Origin: Komagataeibacter sucrofermentans DSM 15973
Lineage (GTDB): Bacteria; Pseudomonadota; Alphaproteobacteria; Acetobacterales; Acetobacteraceae
Assembly (NCBI RefSeq): GCF_040581405.1
Contig: NZ_CP137157.1
Coordinates: forward strand, 1,120,001-1,184,000
Length of the DNA stretch: 64,000 nt
Direction of reading: 5' to 3'
Shown here: positions 54,900 through 63,315 of the stretch, piece after piece
How positions within the stretch are numbered: position 1 is the stretch's first letter
Layout of the letters: each line of letters starts with the position of its first letter
The notes under the pieces: generated by a model
The model's input: the letters and a program-made list of their open reading frames with translations, nothing else
Database searches by the model: none
Told to the model about the DNA's origin: nothing
Made by a program: the position numbers and the translations under genes

Positions 54900-56126
54900 A
54901 TGACCCAGCCTTCATCTTCCCCTCTGCCTGCTGGCATTTCCCCCTCCGGCCCGACCATATGGATCATGGCGGGGGAAGCCAGTGGCGACGTGCTGGGCAG
55001 TCGCCTCATGATCGCGCTGCGCCAGCTGCGGCCTGACCTGCATTTCGCGGGCATCGGGGGGGAGCGCATGCAGGCGCAGGGGCTGCAATCGCTTTTTCCG
55101 TTGCGCGACCTTGCGGTGATGGGCCTGCTTGAAGTGCTGCCGCGCATCCGCCACCTCTCGCGCAGGCTTGATCAGGCCGTGGCGGATATTACCGCGCGCA
55201 GGCCCGCGCTGGTCATTACCATCGACAGCCCCGGCTTTACCCTGCGCCTGCTGCGCCGCATCGCGCCGCTATCCATTCCCCGCCTGCATTACGTGGCCCC
55301 GCAGGTCTGGGCATGGCGCGAGCACAGGGTGCGTGAATTCCCCGGCCTGTGGGAGCGGATGCTGTGCCTGCTGCCCTTCGAGCCGGAATTTTTTGCCCGC
55401 CATGGCATCGAAGCCCGTTTTGTTGGCCATCCGGTGGTACAGTCGGGGGCGGATGAAGGATCGGCCGCGGCGTTCCGGGCGCGTTACAGCATTGCGCCGG
55501 ATGCGCCCATCCTCGTGCTCATGCCCGGCAGCCGCCGTTCCGAAGCGCCGCGCCTGCTGCCGGTGTTTGGCCGCATGCTGGCCCTCGTGCAACGCAACAG
55601 GCCCGATATCGTGGCCGTGGTGCCGGTCTCGCCCGTTATTGCCGATATTGTGCGTGCGGGCGTGGCCCGGTGGCCGGTGCGGCCCCTGATCGTGACCGAT
55701 ATGCATGACAAGCACGATGCCTTTGCAGCCGCCTCTGCAGCCCTGACCAAATCAGGCACCTCCACGCTGGAGCTGGCCATGGCCAACGTGCCCATGGCCG
55801 TGACCTACCGCGTCAATCCGCTGACGGCAGCCATCGCGCGGCGGCTGATCCGCGTGCCGTATGTTGCCATGGTCAACCTGCTGGCGGGCCACAGGCTGGT
55901 GCCCGAACTGTTGCAGGAGCGCTGCACGCCCGAACTGCTGGCCGCCACTGTCGAGCGCCTGCTGGCAGACCCGGCCAGCCGCGACCTGCAACGCGCGGGG
56001 TTTGCCCATATCCGCGCGGCCCTGCATGGCCCGGGCGAAAACCCGGCCCATGCGGCAGCCCGCGAGATTATTGACCTGCTGGAGGCGGGGCAGGCGATTG
56101 TGCCGGCGCGGCCTGGTCCAGCGTAG
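54900..56126 (+). CDS. lpxB: Lipid-A-disaccharide synthase
   Basis: LpxB (408 aa) joins UDP-diacylglucosamine and lipid X to the lipid A disaccharide at the inner membrane. It is a GT-B glycosyltransferase (family 19). The N-terminal WIMAGEASGDVLGSRLM, the middle RLHYVAPQVWAWREHRV and ALTKSGTSTLELAMANVPMA are diagnostic. The gene is separated from the usual lpxD-fabZ-lpxA cluster. Its last 59 bases are antisense to the 3' end of the small membrane protein gene on the other strand. Confidence 0.96.
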   Translation: MTQPSSSPLPAGISPSGPTIWIMAGEASGDVLGSRLMIALRQLRPDLHFAGIGGERMQAQGLQSLFPLRDLAVMGLLEVLPRIRHLSRRLDQAVADITARRPALVITIDSPGFTLRLLRRIAPLSIPRLHYVAPQVWAWREHRVREFPGLWERMLCLLPFEPEFFARHGIEARFVGHPVVQSGADEGSAAAFRARYSIAPDAPILVLMPGSRRSEAPRLLPVFGRMLALVQRNRPDIVAVVPVSPVIADIVRAGVARWPVRPLIVTDMHDKHDAFAAASAALTKSGTSTLELAMANVPMAVTYRVNPLTAAIARRLIRVPYVAMVNLLAGHRLVPELLQERCTPELLAATVERLLADPASRDLQRAGFAHIRAALHGPGENPAHAAAREIIDLLEAGQAIVPARPGPA

Positions 56127-56295
56127 CGGGGGCGGTCGTTGCCGCGGGCGGGGAGGCGGGTTCGTTTTCCGAAATCAGGGCGTGCATTTCATTGCGCAGC
56201 ATGAAAAAGCCCATGAGAACCGTGCCCACCACGGTAATGCCGATCCAGACCAGCTTGCTGATCTGTTCACGTCTTTCTTCGTCGTTTTCCTGCAT
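56068..56295 (-). CDS. Small single-pass membrane protein of unknown function
   Basis: This 75-aa protein is not recognised. It starts with a charged segment (MQENDEERREQISKLV), has one membrane helix (WIGITVVGTVLMGFFML) and ends in a Pro/Ala/Thr-rich tail. The ATG at 56295 lies 7 bases after the hisI stop with AAGGGC upstream, so it is probably translated from the hisI transcript; a longer form from 56334 would overlap hisI. The coding tail overlaps the end of lpxB in antisense by 59 bases. Function cannot be inferred. Confidence 0.5.
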   Translation of the reverse strand: MQENDEERREQISKLVWIGITVVGTVLMGFFMLRNEMHALISENEPASPPAATTAPATLDQAAPAQSPAPPPAGQ

Positions 56296-56302
56296 GATCC
56301 GT

Positions 56303-56719
56303 TCAGCCCTTGCCATAAAGTGTTTCAGCCGCAACCTCGGGTTGCGTGATCTCTACGATCCCTTCGGGGCGCAGCGCATTATAGAAGCAACTGCGCCGAC
56401 CGGTGTGGCAGGCAACACCTTTCTGGTCGACAAGCAGCAGCACCGCGTCGCGGTCGCAGTCCAGCCGCGCATCCACCAGAGTCTGCACCTGGCCTGATGT
56501 CTCGCCCTTGCGCCACAGGCCGTTACGGCTGCGCGAGAAGTAGCACACGCGACCGGTGCGCAGGGTCTCGTCGAGTGCCTCTGCATTCATCCAGGCCAGC
56601 ATCAGCACCTCGCCGCTGTCATGCTGCTGGGCAATGGCGGTAATCAGGCCGTCGGCATTGAATTTGACGCGCTCGATCATGGCTGCGCGCGTGGCCGGTT
56701 CAGGTGGCGTGTAGGGCAT
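56303..56719 (-). CDS. hisI: Phosphoribosyl-AMP cyclohydrolase
   Basis: HisI (138 aa) opens the purine ring of phosphoribosyl-AMP in histidine synthesis (third step). The family sequence LMLAWMNAEALDETLRTGRV, YFSRSRNGLWRKGETSGQ, the Asp-rich metal site DARLDCDRDAVLLLV and the Cys residues of GVACHTGRRSCFYN are all present. It is the single-domain form, without the HisE pyrophosphohydrolase. The start is ATG 56719. Other his genes are not in the window; a small membrane protein follows, and ygfZ precedes it on the same strand. Confidence 0.96.
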   Translation of the reverse strand: MPYTPPEPATRAAMIERVKFNADGLITAIAQQHDSGEVLMLAWMNAEALDETLRTGRVCYFSRSRNGLWRKGETSGQVQTLVDARLDCDRDAVLLLVDQKGVACHTGRRSCFYNALRPEGIVEITQPEVAAETLYGKG

Positions 56720-56763
56720 GGATCTAGACCTTGAAACGTGAAAACAGGGGCGGGCAGGGCGCC

Positions 56764-57594
56764 CTATTGCGGCTTGGCGGGCAGGCTGAACCATTGTGGC
56801 AGATGCACCTGCAGCGCGTGGTTGGCTGCCATGAGGCCCGTATCGTGCAGATGCTCGCTGCGGATCATGGCCAGCCCCGCGCCATCGCGTGAGGAGCGCA
56901 TCTCGCCTACCGTCTTTTCCCCCGCCATGATGGGCGTGCCCGGCACGGGCAGGTCGTGGCGGGAGGATACGGGCACGAGATGGCGGCGCACCAGCCCCCT
57001 GTAGCGCGTGCGTGCGGTCAGTTCCTGGCCCATGTAGCAGCCCTTGGTCCATGAAATGCCATTGAACTGGTCGAAATTGGCTTCGAGCAGCAGGGTTTTG
57101 TCACTTTCGCAGTCACGCGGCCCATCGGGCAGGCCTAGGGCGAGGCGATGACGGTCGTAATCGACTTCATCCGCCGTCGGGTGAGGCATGGGATGACCAA
57201 GCAGGAAGCGCCAGCCCGCCCTGGCCACGCGCGGGTCGGGGGCGGCGGGATAGCCTTCGGGTGGGGTAAAGCCTTCGCCCCAGGCCGCATGCACGGCGTA
57301 GCCGGTCTCACCGAGTTCAACCTGAGCGCGCAGGCGGTAGCGCGACAGGCGCTGGCGCAGCATGTCAGCCTGACCGGCATTGCAATCGAGCAGCAGCCGC
57401 TCGCCCTCGGGATCGGCAAAAACGAAGAAATCCGCCAGCCATTTGCCCTGCGCGGACAAAAACGCGGTCCAGACCGCCTGGCCGGGGGCGACCGTGGTCA
57501 TGTCGTTGGAGACAAGCCCCTGCAGGAAAGAAACGCGATCAGCACCTGATACGCTGAGCACGCTGCGGTCGGAAAGATGAGCAATTCTGGCCAT
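56764..57594 (-). CDS. ygfZ: Folate-binding YgfZ/IbaG-type iron-sulfur cluster repair protein
   Basis: This 276-aa protein is a YgfZ-family relative of the glycine-cleavage T protein. YgfZ binds folate and helps make or repair certain Fe-S clusters. The diagnostic motif K-G-C-Y-x-G-Q-E appears as WTKGCYMGQELTARTRYRG, and the N-terminal LSVSGADRVSFLQGLVSND is typical. The start is ATG 57594; the frame stays open upstream only because it is antisense to the glycosyltransferase gene. It diverges from that gene with 84 bases between the starts and is 44 bases from hisI. Confidence 0.92.
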   Translation of the reverse strand: MARIAHLSDRSVLSVSGADRVSFLQGLVSNDMTTVAPGQAVWTAFLSAQGKWLADFFVFADPEGERLLLDCNAGQADMLRQRLSRYRLRAQVELGETGYAVHAAWGEGFTPPEGYPAAPDPRVARAGWRFLLGHPMPHPTADEVDYDRHRLALGLPDGPRDCESDKTLLLEANFDQFNGISWTKGCYMGQELTARTRYRGLVRRHLVPVSSRHDLPVPGTPIMAGEKTVGEMRSSRDGAGLAMIRSEHLHDTGLMAANHALQVHLPQWFSLPAKPQ

Positions 57595-57678
57595 GGGTGC
57601 AATCTGGCCACGCCGGTGCCCGCAGGCAAGGGCAAAGAGAGGTTGGCACGCACGCAAAACCTGACTAGCACCAAAAAA

Positions 57679-58596
57679 ATGCACATCCTGTTCATCACAT
57701 CCACCCGGCTTGGTGATGCCATCCTTTCCACCGGGCTGCTCGATACGCTGCTCAGGCGCTACCCCGAGGCCGATTTCACCATTGCGTGCGGGCCGGTGGC
57801 GGCCGGGCTGTTCGCGCACATGCCACGCCGCGTGCGCACCATCGAGATGGTCAAGCGCCCACGCAACATGCACTGGGTCGATCTGTGGCGGCAGTGCCGG
57901 GGGCAGAAATGGGACCTGTGCGTGGACCTGCGCAGTTCGATCGTGAGCTATTTCCTGCGCGTGGGCGAGCGCCACGTCATGCAGGGTGGTCGCCGCAGGG
58001 GGCCGCGGATCACGCATATCGGCAACCTGCTGGACCTTAATCCCGCACCGCTGCCGGTAACATGGACGAGTGAGGCCGAGTGCCAGGAGGCCGCGCGCAT
58101 GCTGCCCGATGATGGCACGCGCTGGGTCGCCCTTGGCCCCACCGCCAACTGGGATGGCAAGATATGGCCGCCCGAGCGGTTTGTCGCGGTATTCAGGGCC
58201 CTGCAGGCGGATGATCCGCGCCTGCGGCCGGTCATCCTGTATGGTCCAGGTGATGCGGAGCGTGCCCGCGCCCTGCCGGTGATCGAACACCTGCCCGATG
58301 CGCTGGATACGGGGGGCGGCCTGACGGTGACGCAGGTCGCGGCGCTGCTGGCGCGGTGCACGCTGTTCATTGGCAATGATTCGGGGCTCATGCATCTGGC
58401 TGCTGCCAGCCGGATTCCCACGCTGGGCCTGTTTGGGCGCAGCAAGGCGATGGAATACGCGCCCGCCGGCCCGTGGGGGCAGGTGGCAATGGCGCCCGGC
58501 CCGGTAGGCAACGCGCCAATGGAGGGGCTGAGCGTGAAGCAGGTGGTCCTGACCGCGCAGAGGCTCCTGCGCGACCGGGCACAGGCGAAACGGTGA
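57679..58596 (+). CDS. Glycosyltransferase family 9 (heptosyltransferase-like)
   Basis: This 305-aa GT-B enzyme belongs to family 9, which includes ADP-heptose:LPS heptosyltransferases. The N-terminal ILFITSTRLGDAILSTGLL, the middle ALGPTANWDGKIWPPERF and the C-terminal FIGNDSGLMHLAAASRIPTLGLFG are the family blocks. Probable role: adding a sugar to the lipopolysaccharide core at the inner face of the membrane; the exact donor and acceptor are not clear. It begins with a weak A-rich leader. It diverges from ygfZ. Confidence 0.88.
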   Translation: MHILFITSTRLGDAILSTGLLDTLLRRYPEADFTIACGPVAAGLFAHMPRRVRTIEMVKRPRNMHWVDLWRQCRGQKWDLCVDLRSSIVSYFLRVGERHVMQGGRRRGPRITHIGNLLDLNPAPLPVTWTSEAECQEAARMLPDDGTRWVALGPTANWDGKIWPPERFVAVFRALQADDPRLRPVILYGPGDAERARALPVIEHLPDALDTGGGLTVTQVAALLARCTLFIGNDSGLMHLAAASRIPTLGLFGRSKAMEYAPAGPWGQVAMAPGPVGNAPMEGLSVKQVVLTAQRLLRDRAQAKR

Positions 58597-58797
58597 AAAA
58601 ACCGGCTTTTTTGCATTTTCCGCCCGCTTATCGCTAGCGGTGCAAAACAGGCCGGTCTATGTGATCGAACAGGCAGAAATGGGCCGTGGCGCTGGCTGGG
58701 TGGTTTGCCGTGCCGCGCCGGGCCGGGTATGCTGGGCCGGAAATCACGACGCGTAAGGTGCGATGCGCCACGCAAGCGAGCAGGGAACGACACGAAC

Positions 58798-59493
58798 GTG
58801 GCTGACGACATCTTCATGGAAGTCGATGAGGAAATCCGTGCCGAACGCATCCGGGCACTGGCGCGGCGCTATCTTGTCGTCGCCGGTGTCGTGGTGGCGG
58901 CCGTGTGCATTGGCGCGGGGGGGTGGCAGTATTCCGTCTCTCGCGCGCACAAGGCGGATGCCGCCGTCTCGGCTGCCTATTTCACCGCCATGCAGGATGC
59001 CGCCCGGCCGCCCGATGCCACTGGCGCCGATACCGGCCTGACCACCCGGCAGAAAAAGGGCCTGCAGGAGCTTGAAGCGATTGATGCCAAGGCCCGCCCG
59101 CCGCTGCGCGTGCTCGAGCGCATGGAGCGCGCGGCCCTGCTGGCTGAAAGTGGCAGCATGTCCGCCGCCCTAGGTCTGTGGGATGGCGTGAGCCAGGAAC
59201 ATGCGGTTGACCCCACCATTGCGGCACTGGCCAGCCTGCTGTGGGTGCAGCACCAGATTGATGGCGGCGACCCCGCCACCCTGCGTTCGCGGCTGGCGGT
59301 GCTTGACGGTGCGGGCCAGCCCTGGCGCGGGCAGGCCATCGAGGCCGAGGCCCTGCTTGACCTGCGAACAGGCAGGCCTGCCGATGCACGCGCCAAATTC
59401 GAGCGCCTGGCGATGGATATGACCATTGCCGATGGCGTGCGCAGCCGCGCCGAGGCCATGCTCCAGACGCTGGGGGGCGACGCTGGTGGCTAG
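58798..59493 (+). CDS. YfgM-like membrane-anchored tetratricopeptide protein
   Basis: This 231-aa protein has a short cytoplasmic N-terminus (VADDIFMEVDEEIRAERIR), one membrane helix (YLVVAGVVVAAVCIGAGGWQ) and a helical periplasmic domain. The plan and the yfgM-bamB-der gene order match E. coli YfgM, a SecYEG-associated protein that works with periplasmic chaperones. GTG 58798 is the best start (AGGGA upstream); an ATG at 58816 is also possible. bamB follows 40 bases later. Sequence similarity to YfgM is weak, so the name rests mainly on topology and neighbours. Confidence 0.78.
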   Translation: MADDIFMEVDEEIRAERIRALARRYLVVAGVVVAAVCIGAGGWQYSVSRAHKADAAVSAAYFTAMQDAARPPDATGADTGLTTRQKKGLQELEAIDAKARPPLRVLERMERAALLAESGSMSAALGLWDGVSQEHAVDPTIAALASLLWVQHQIDGGDPATLRSRLAVLDGAGQPWRGQAIEAEALLDLRTGRPADARAKFERLAMDMTIADGVRSRAEAMLQTLGGDAGG

Positions 59494-59533
59494 CCCGACC
59501 CCTGATTCCCCCACGCCGACCGACAGGAAGACC

Positions 59534-60907
59534 ATGAAATCAGCCCTGAGCCGCCGCCATGTGTTGTTGGGCGCGGGGGCGGCGCTGCTGCCTGCGCTGG
59601 CCGCATGTTCCGCCCAGCAGAAAAAAGCCCCGCTGCTGATCGGTCATCGTTCGGACGTGCTGCACACCGCCGCTGGCCTGACGGTTGACCCCGAGGAAAC
59701 GCAGGCCGTGACCGTTCCCGCCCCTACGGCGCTGAACGCATGGCCGCAATCGGGCATCACCCCTGACCACGGGGGGCGCGATATCGCCTGGGCTGGCCAG
59801 ATGCGCCATGAATGGACGCATGGTATCGGCGCAGGTAATTCAGAGCCGGAACTGCTGTCATACGTGGCGCTGGGTGATAGCGGGCGTGGGATCATCCAGG
59901 CAACGCCCGTGGTGCAGGATGGCCGTCTGTTCGTGGTGGATGCGCAGGGCGTGGTCCGTGCCTATCGCTGGCCCGGCATGCACAAGCTGTGGGAATACAA
60001 CCCCAAGCCGCGCAAGATGATGTCGAACAATCTTGGCGGTGGCATCAGCGTGGACAAGGGCACGCTGTACATTGTCGATGGCATCGGGCAGGCGCTGGCG
60101 GTCGATGCGGCTACCGGCAAGCTGAAATGGCGCGTCAACATCCAGGCGCCGGGCCGCTCGGCACCCACCATCGCCGATGGGCGGCTGTTCCTGGGCACGA
60201 TTGACGAACACCTGTACTGTCTGGATGCGGAAAACGGCAACGTGTTGTGGACCTATGCCGCAACGGCCGCCGATACCGTCATCTATGGCCAGCCCGCGCC
60301 CGCCGTGGCCGATGGCGTGGTGCTGGCGGGCTTTGGCTCGGGCGACCTCGTGGCGCTGCGTGCCGAAGGTGGCGAGGTGGTGTGGGCCGATACGCTGGGC
60401 AGCACCAACGGCCAGCAGGCGTTGATCGATTTTTCGTGCGTGCATGGCATGCCGGTCATTGCCGATGGCACGGCCTATGCCATCAGCACCGGTGCCGTTC
60501 TCGTCGCCATCGACATGCGCTCGGGCCGCAGGCTGTGGGAGCGCGGCATTTCAGGGCAGAACACACCGCTGGTGATCGGGGACTGGATTTTCCTCATCTC
60601 CATGGACCAGCAGGTGGCATGCCTCGACCGTCTTTCCGGCCATGTGCGCTGGATCACGCAGTTGCGGCAGTACGAGAATTCCGACAAGCAGAAGCGTGGC
60701 ATCGTATGGAACGGCCCGATTCTGGCAGGCGGAAAGCTGGTGTTCATATCGAACTTCAAGCAGAACGGCGTTGTCATCATTGATCCCGCGCAGGGGCATA
60801 TCGACTCCCTGCACGAGCTGCCAGCTGAAGTGACGACCGCGCCGATCGTGGTCGATAATACGCTGTTGCTCATGGATAATAACGGCTACCTTATAGCCTA
60901 TACCTAA
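59534..60907 (+). CDS. bamB: Outer-membrane assembly lipoprotein BamB (PQQ-like beta-propeller)
   Basis: This 457-aa lipoprotein has a signal ending in the lipobox ALLPALAACSAQQ after MKSALSRRHVLL. It is then built of PQQ-type beta-propeller repeats, such as DGIGQALAVDAATGKLKWRV, DEHLYCLDAENGNVLWTYA and GSGDLVALRAEGGEVVWADT. BamB supports BamA in outer-membrane protein folding. Its place between the yfgM-like gene and der supports this over an enzyme of the PQQ dehydrogenase type. The start is ATG 59534 with AGGAAG upstream. Confidence 0.9.
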   Translation: MKSALSRRHVLLGAGAALLPALAACSAQQKKAPLLIGHRSDVLHTAAGLTVDPEETQAVTVPAPTALNAWPQSGITPDHGGRDIAWAGQMRHEWTHGIGAGNSEPELLSYVALGDSGRGIIQATPVVQDGRLFVVDAQGVVRAYRWPGMHKLWEYNPKPRKMMSNNLGGGISVDKGTLYIVDGIGQALAVDAATGKLKWRVNIQAPGRSAPTIADGRLFLGTIDEHLYCLDAENGNVLWTYAATAADTVIYGQPAPAVADGVVLAGFGSGDLVALRAEGGEVVWADTLGSTNGQQALIDFSCVHGMPVIADGTAYAISTGAVLVAIDMRSGRRLWERGISGQNTPLVIGDWIFLISMDQQVACLDRLSGHVRWITQLRQYENSDKQKRGIVWNGPILAGGKLVFISNFKQNGVVIIDPAQGHIDSLHELPAEVTTAPIVVDNTLLLMDNNGYLIAYT

Positions 60908-60923
60908 AAAGAAAGTTGCCGCA

Positions 60924-62351
60924 GTGAGTTCATCTTTTCCATCCGCGCCAGTGGATGCGCTGCCGGTTGTCGTGATCGCGGGCAGGCCAAATGTTGGCAA
61001 GTCAACCATTTTCAACCGGCTGGTTGGCCGCAGGCAGGCGCTCGTGGCCGACACGCCCGGCGTTACCCGCGACCGCAAGGAAGGCCAGGCCATCGTGCGG
61101 GGCCGTGCCATTCGCATCATCGACACGGCCGGACTGGAGGAGGCAGCACCCGATACGCTGTATGGCCGCATGCGAGCTTCATCCGAATCCGCCGTGGCCG
61201 GGGCCGATCTCGTGCTGTTCTGCATTGATGCGCGCAGCGGCATTACGCCCGCCGATCAGCATTTTGCCAACTGGCTGCGCCGTCAGGGTCGCCCGGTGCT
61301 GCTGATCGCCAACAAGGCGGAGGGGCGGCAGGGGGCCGCTGCCGCCATGGAGGCATTCTCGCTGGGGCTGGGCACGCCGCTGGCCATGTCGGCCGAACAT
61401 GGCGAGGGCGTGGCCGATCTCATGAGCGAGATCGTGGACCGCCTGCCACCCACCGATCTGCCACCGGTGAAAAAAGTCACCCGCCGCTCCCGGCGCGAGG
61501 ATGCGCTGGCCGAGGGCGAGGAAGAGGACGTGCGCCCGCCCGGTCCGCTGCGCCTTGCCATTGTGGGGCGCCCCAATGCGGGCAAGTCCACGCTGCTCAA
61601 CCGCCTGCTGGGCGAGGAACGGATGATCACTGGCCCCGAGCCGGGGCTGACGCGCGATTCCATTGCCGTCATGCTGCATGATGATGAAGGCCCGATCCAA
61701 CTCGTCGATACGGCAGGCCTGCGCCGCAAGGCCCGCATTGACGAGACGCTGGAGAAGATGTCCGTCTCCGCCTCCATCGAGGCGTTGAAAATGGCGGAGG
61801 TCGTGATCCTCGTGCTCGATGCAACGCTGGGCGTGCATGAGCAGGATCTGCAGATCGCCCGCCTGATCGAGCGTGAGGGACGGTGCTGCGTGCTCGCGCT
61901 GAACAAGTGGGATGCGGTGGAGGACAGGGCGGTGACCCGCCAGGCCATCAAGGACCGGATCGAGACTTCGCTTGCGCAGATGCGTGGCATTCCCGTCGTG
62001 TCATTCTCGGCCATGACCGGGGCAGGCATCAACCGCCTACTGCCCACCGTGCGCCGGGCGTATGAGGTCTGGAACCGCCGCGTGCCCACCGGCGCGCTCA
62101 ACCGCTGGTTCGAGATGATGGTCGAGCGCCATCCGCCGCCGCTTGTTGATGGCCGCAGACTCAAGCTGCGCTACATCACGCAGGCCAAGTCGCGCCCGCC
62201 CACCTTCATCCTGTTCGGCACCCGTACCGACCAGTTGCCAGAGGACTATCAGCGCTATCTGGTCAACGGCATGCGCGAGACCTTTGACCTGCCCGGCACG
62301 CCCATAAGGCTGCTGCTGCGGGCCTCGAGCAATCCGTACGCCAAAAGCTAG
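60924..62351 (+). CDS. der: Ribosome biogenesis GTPase Der (EngA)
   Basis: Der (475 aa) is an essential GTPase for 50S assembly. Two GTPase domains in tandem are seen: G1 in AGRPNVGKSTIFNRLVG with DTAGLEEAAP, and the second in VGRPNAGKSTLLNRLLG with DTAGLRRKARID and NKWD. A C-terminal KH-like domain follows (LKLRYITQAKSRPPTFILFG). The start is GTG 60924. bamB precedes by 16 bases, and the pair ends at a copy of the interspersed element. Confidence 0.96.
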   Translation: MSSSFPSAPVDALPVVVIAGRPNVGKSTIFNRLVGRRQALVADTPGVTRDRKEGQAIVRGRAIRIIDTAGLEEAAPDTLYGRMRASSESAVAGADLVLFCIDARSGITPADQHFANWLRRQGRPVLLIANKAEGRQGAAAAMEAFSLGLGTPLAMSAEHGEGVADLMSEIVDRLPPTDLPPVKKVTRRSRREDALAEGEEEDVRPPGPLRLAIVGRPNAGKSTLLNRLLGEERMITGPEPGLTRDSIAVMLHDDEGPIQLVDTAGLRRKARIDETLEKMSVSASIEALKMAEVVILVLDATLGVHEQDLQIARLIEREGRCCVLALNKWDAVEDRAVTRQAIKDRIETSLAQMRGIPVVSFSAMTGAGINRLLPTVRRAYEVWNRRVPTGALNRWFEMMVERHPPPLVDGRRLKLRYITQAKSRPPTFILFGTRTDQLPEDYQRYLVNGMRETFDLPGTPIRLLLRASSNPYAKS

Positions 62352-62361
62352 GGAAACAGAT

Positions 62362-62445
62362 AAAAGTTTTTGGTGAAGCTTTTTTCAAAAAGCTTCGAAG
62401 AATGAAGTCTTTACGAAGTAAAGGCTGCACCCAGAAACTTTTTTC
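62362..62445. repeat. Interspersed inverted-end element, copy 5
   Basis: The left arm AAAAGTTTTTGGTGAAGC and its inner stem GAAGCTTTTTTCAAAAAGCTTC are identical to copies 1 and 2. The inner hairpin differs (AAGTCTTTACGAAGTAAAGGC), and the right end CACCCAGAAACTTTT mirrors the left end. It separates der from pncA, both on the plus strand, so it probably terminates der. Confidence 0.75.
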
Positions 62446-62463
62446 TTTTCGGCAGGGGGCAGC

Positions 62464-63096
62464 ATGACGGCGAACGGGCATTCAAAGACCCTGTTCATCA
62501 AGCCCGCCGATGCGCTGCTGGTCATCGACATGCAGGCCGATTTCATGCCCGGTGGTCCGCTGGGCGTGTCTGGAGCCGATGGCATCGTGCCGCTCATCAA
62601 CCGGCTGTGTGAACTGCCCTTTGGCCTGATTGCCGCAACCCAGGACTGGCACCCGGCGGATCATGTGTCCTTTGACATGCAGGGCGGTCCGTGGCCGGAG
62701 CATTGCGTTGCGGGCACGAAAGGGGCAGCGTTCGTGCCCGATCTTGCGCAGGCCCATATTGGCGTGGTGCTGCGCAAGGGCATGCAACCCGACACCGACA
62801 GCTATTCCGCCTTTGAGGATAACGCGCGTGCCAGTCGCACCGGGCTTGAGGGTCTGCTGCGGGGCAGGGGGATCAACCGCGTGTTCGTGGTGGGGGTCGC
62901 GCTGGAGTACTGCGTGGCAGCCACCGCGCGCGATGCTGTTCGGGCAGGTTTTGCCACCGTGGTCCTGACCGATGCCTGCCGTAGCGTGGCGCACTCTGTT
63001 GCTGAGGTGCAGGCGGCGCTCGTCAGTGAGGGTATCGAGACCGCTCACGCGGTGGATGTACTGGCCCTGATGGACAGGGGCCTGACACCCCGGTAG
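62464..63096 (+). CDS. pncA: Nicotinamidase
   Basis: PncA (210 aa) hydrolyses nicotinamide to nicotinic acid for NAD salvage. It is a cysteine hydrolase of the isochorismatase fold. The triad is visible: Asp in LVIDMQADFMPGG, Lys in VVLRKGMQPDTDSYSAF and Cys in VGVALEYCVAATARDA. The metal-binding segment is TQDWHPADHVSF. The cysteine motif reads ALEYCV rather than the common ATDYCV. It follows the interspersed element and precedes a small unknown gene. Confidence 0.94.
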   Translation: MTANGHSKTLFIKPADALLVIDMQADFMPGGPLGVSGADGIVPLINRLCELPFGLIAATQDWHPADHVSFDMQGGPWPEHCVAGTKGAAFVPDLAQAHIGVVLRKGMQPDTDSYSAFEDNARASRTGLEGLLRGRGINRVFVVGVALEYCVAATARDAVRAGFATVVLTDACRSVAHSVAEVQAALVSEGIETAHAVDVLALMDRGLTPR

Positions 63097-63105
63097 ATCG
63101 CCAGC

Positions 63106-63309
63106 GTGCTCGAATCCCTTCTTGCCCGGAAATCATATGTGCAGGCCATCGCTGACAAGGCGCTGGAGATGGGCAACAGCCATTACCGCCCCAGATCCAA
63201 AATATTATCGGATGCCCTGATGGAACTCGCCGTGATGGATGCCGGACCGGAATTCGAACTGGACCGGGATGCCATCCGCGCCATCATCAACCGGATCAGA
63301 TCTGTCTGA
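63106..63309 (+). CDS. Small hypothetical protein
   Basis: I do not recognise this 67-aa product. It starts at GTG 63106, 10 bases after pncA, without a strong ribosome site. The sequence is helical and charged (VQAIADKALEMGNSHYR and FELDRDAIRAIINRIR), with no signal peptide or membrane helix. Its codon use is like its neighbours, but the length makes chance possible. It is convergent with the transporter gene, only 6 bases away. Confidence 0.45.
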   Translation: MLESLLARKSYVQAIADKALEMGNSHYRPRSKILSDALMELAVMDAGPEFELDRDAIRAIINRIRSV

Positions 63310-63315
63310 TAACGT

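Noticed and set aside
57595-58395. N-terminal extension of ygfZ by 267 codons
   Set aside because: The extension is antisense to the family 9 glycosyltransferase gene, and ygfZ has a proper family start at 57594.
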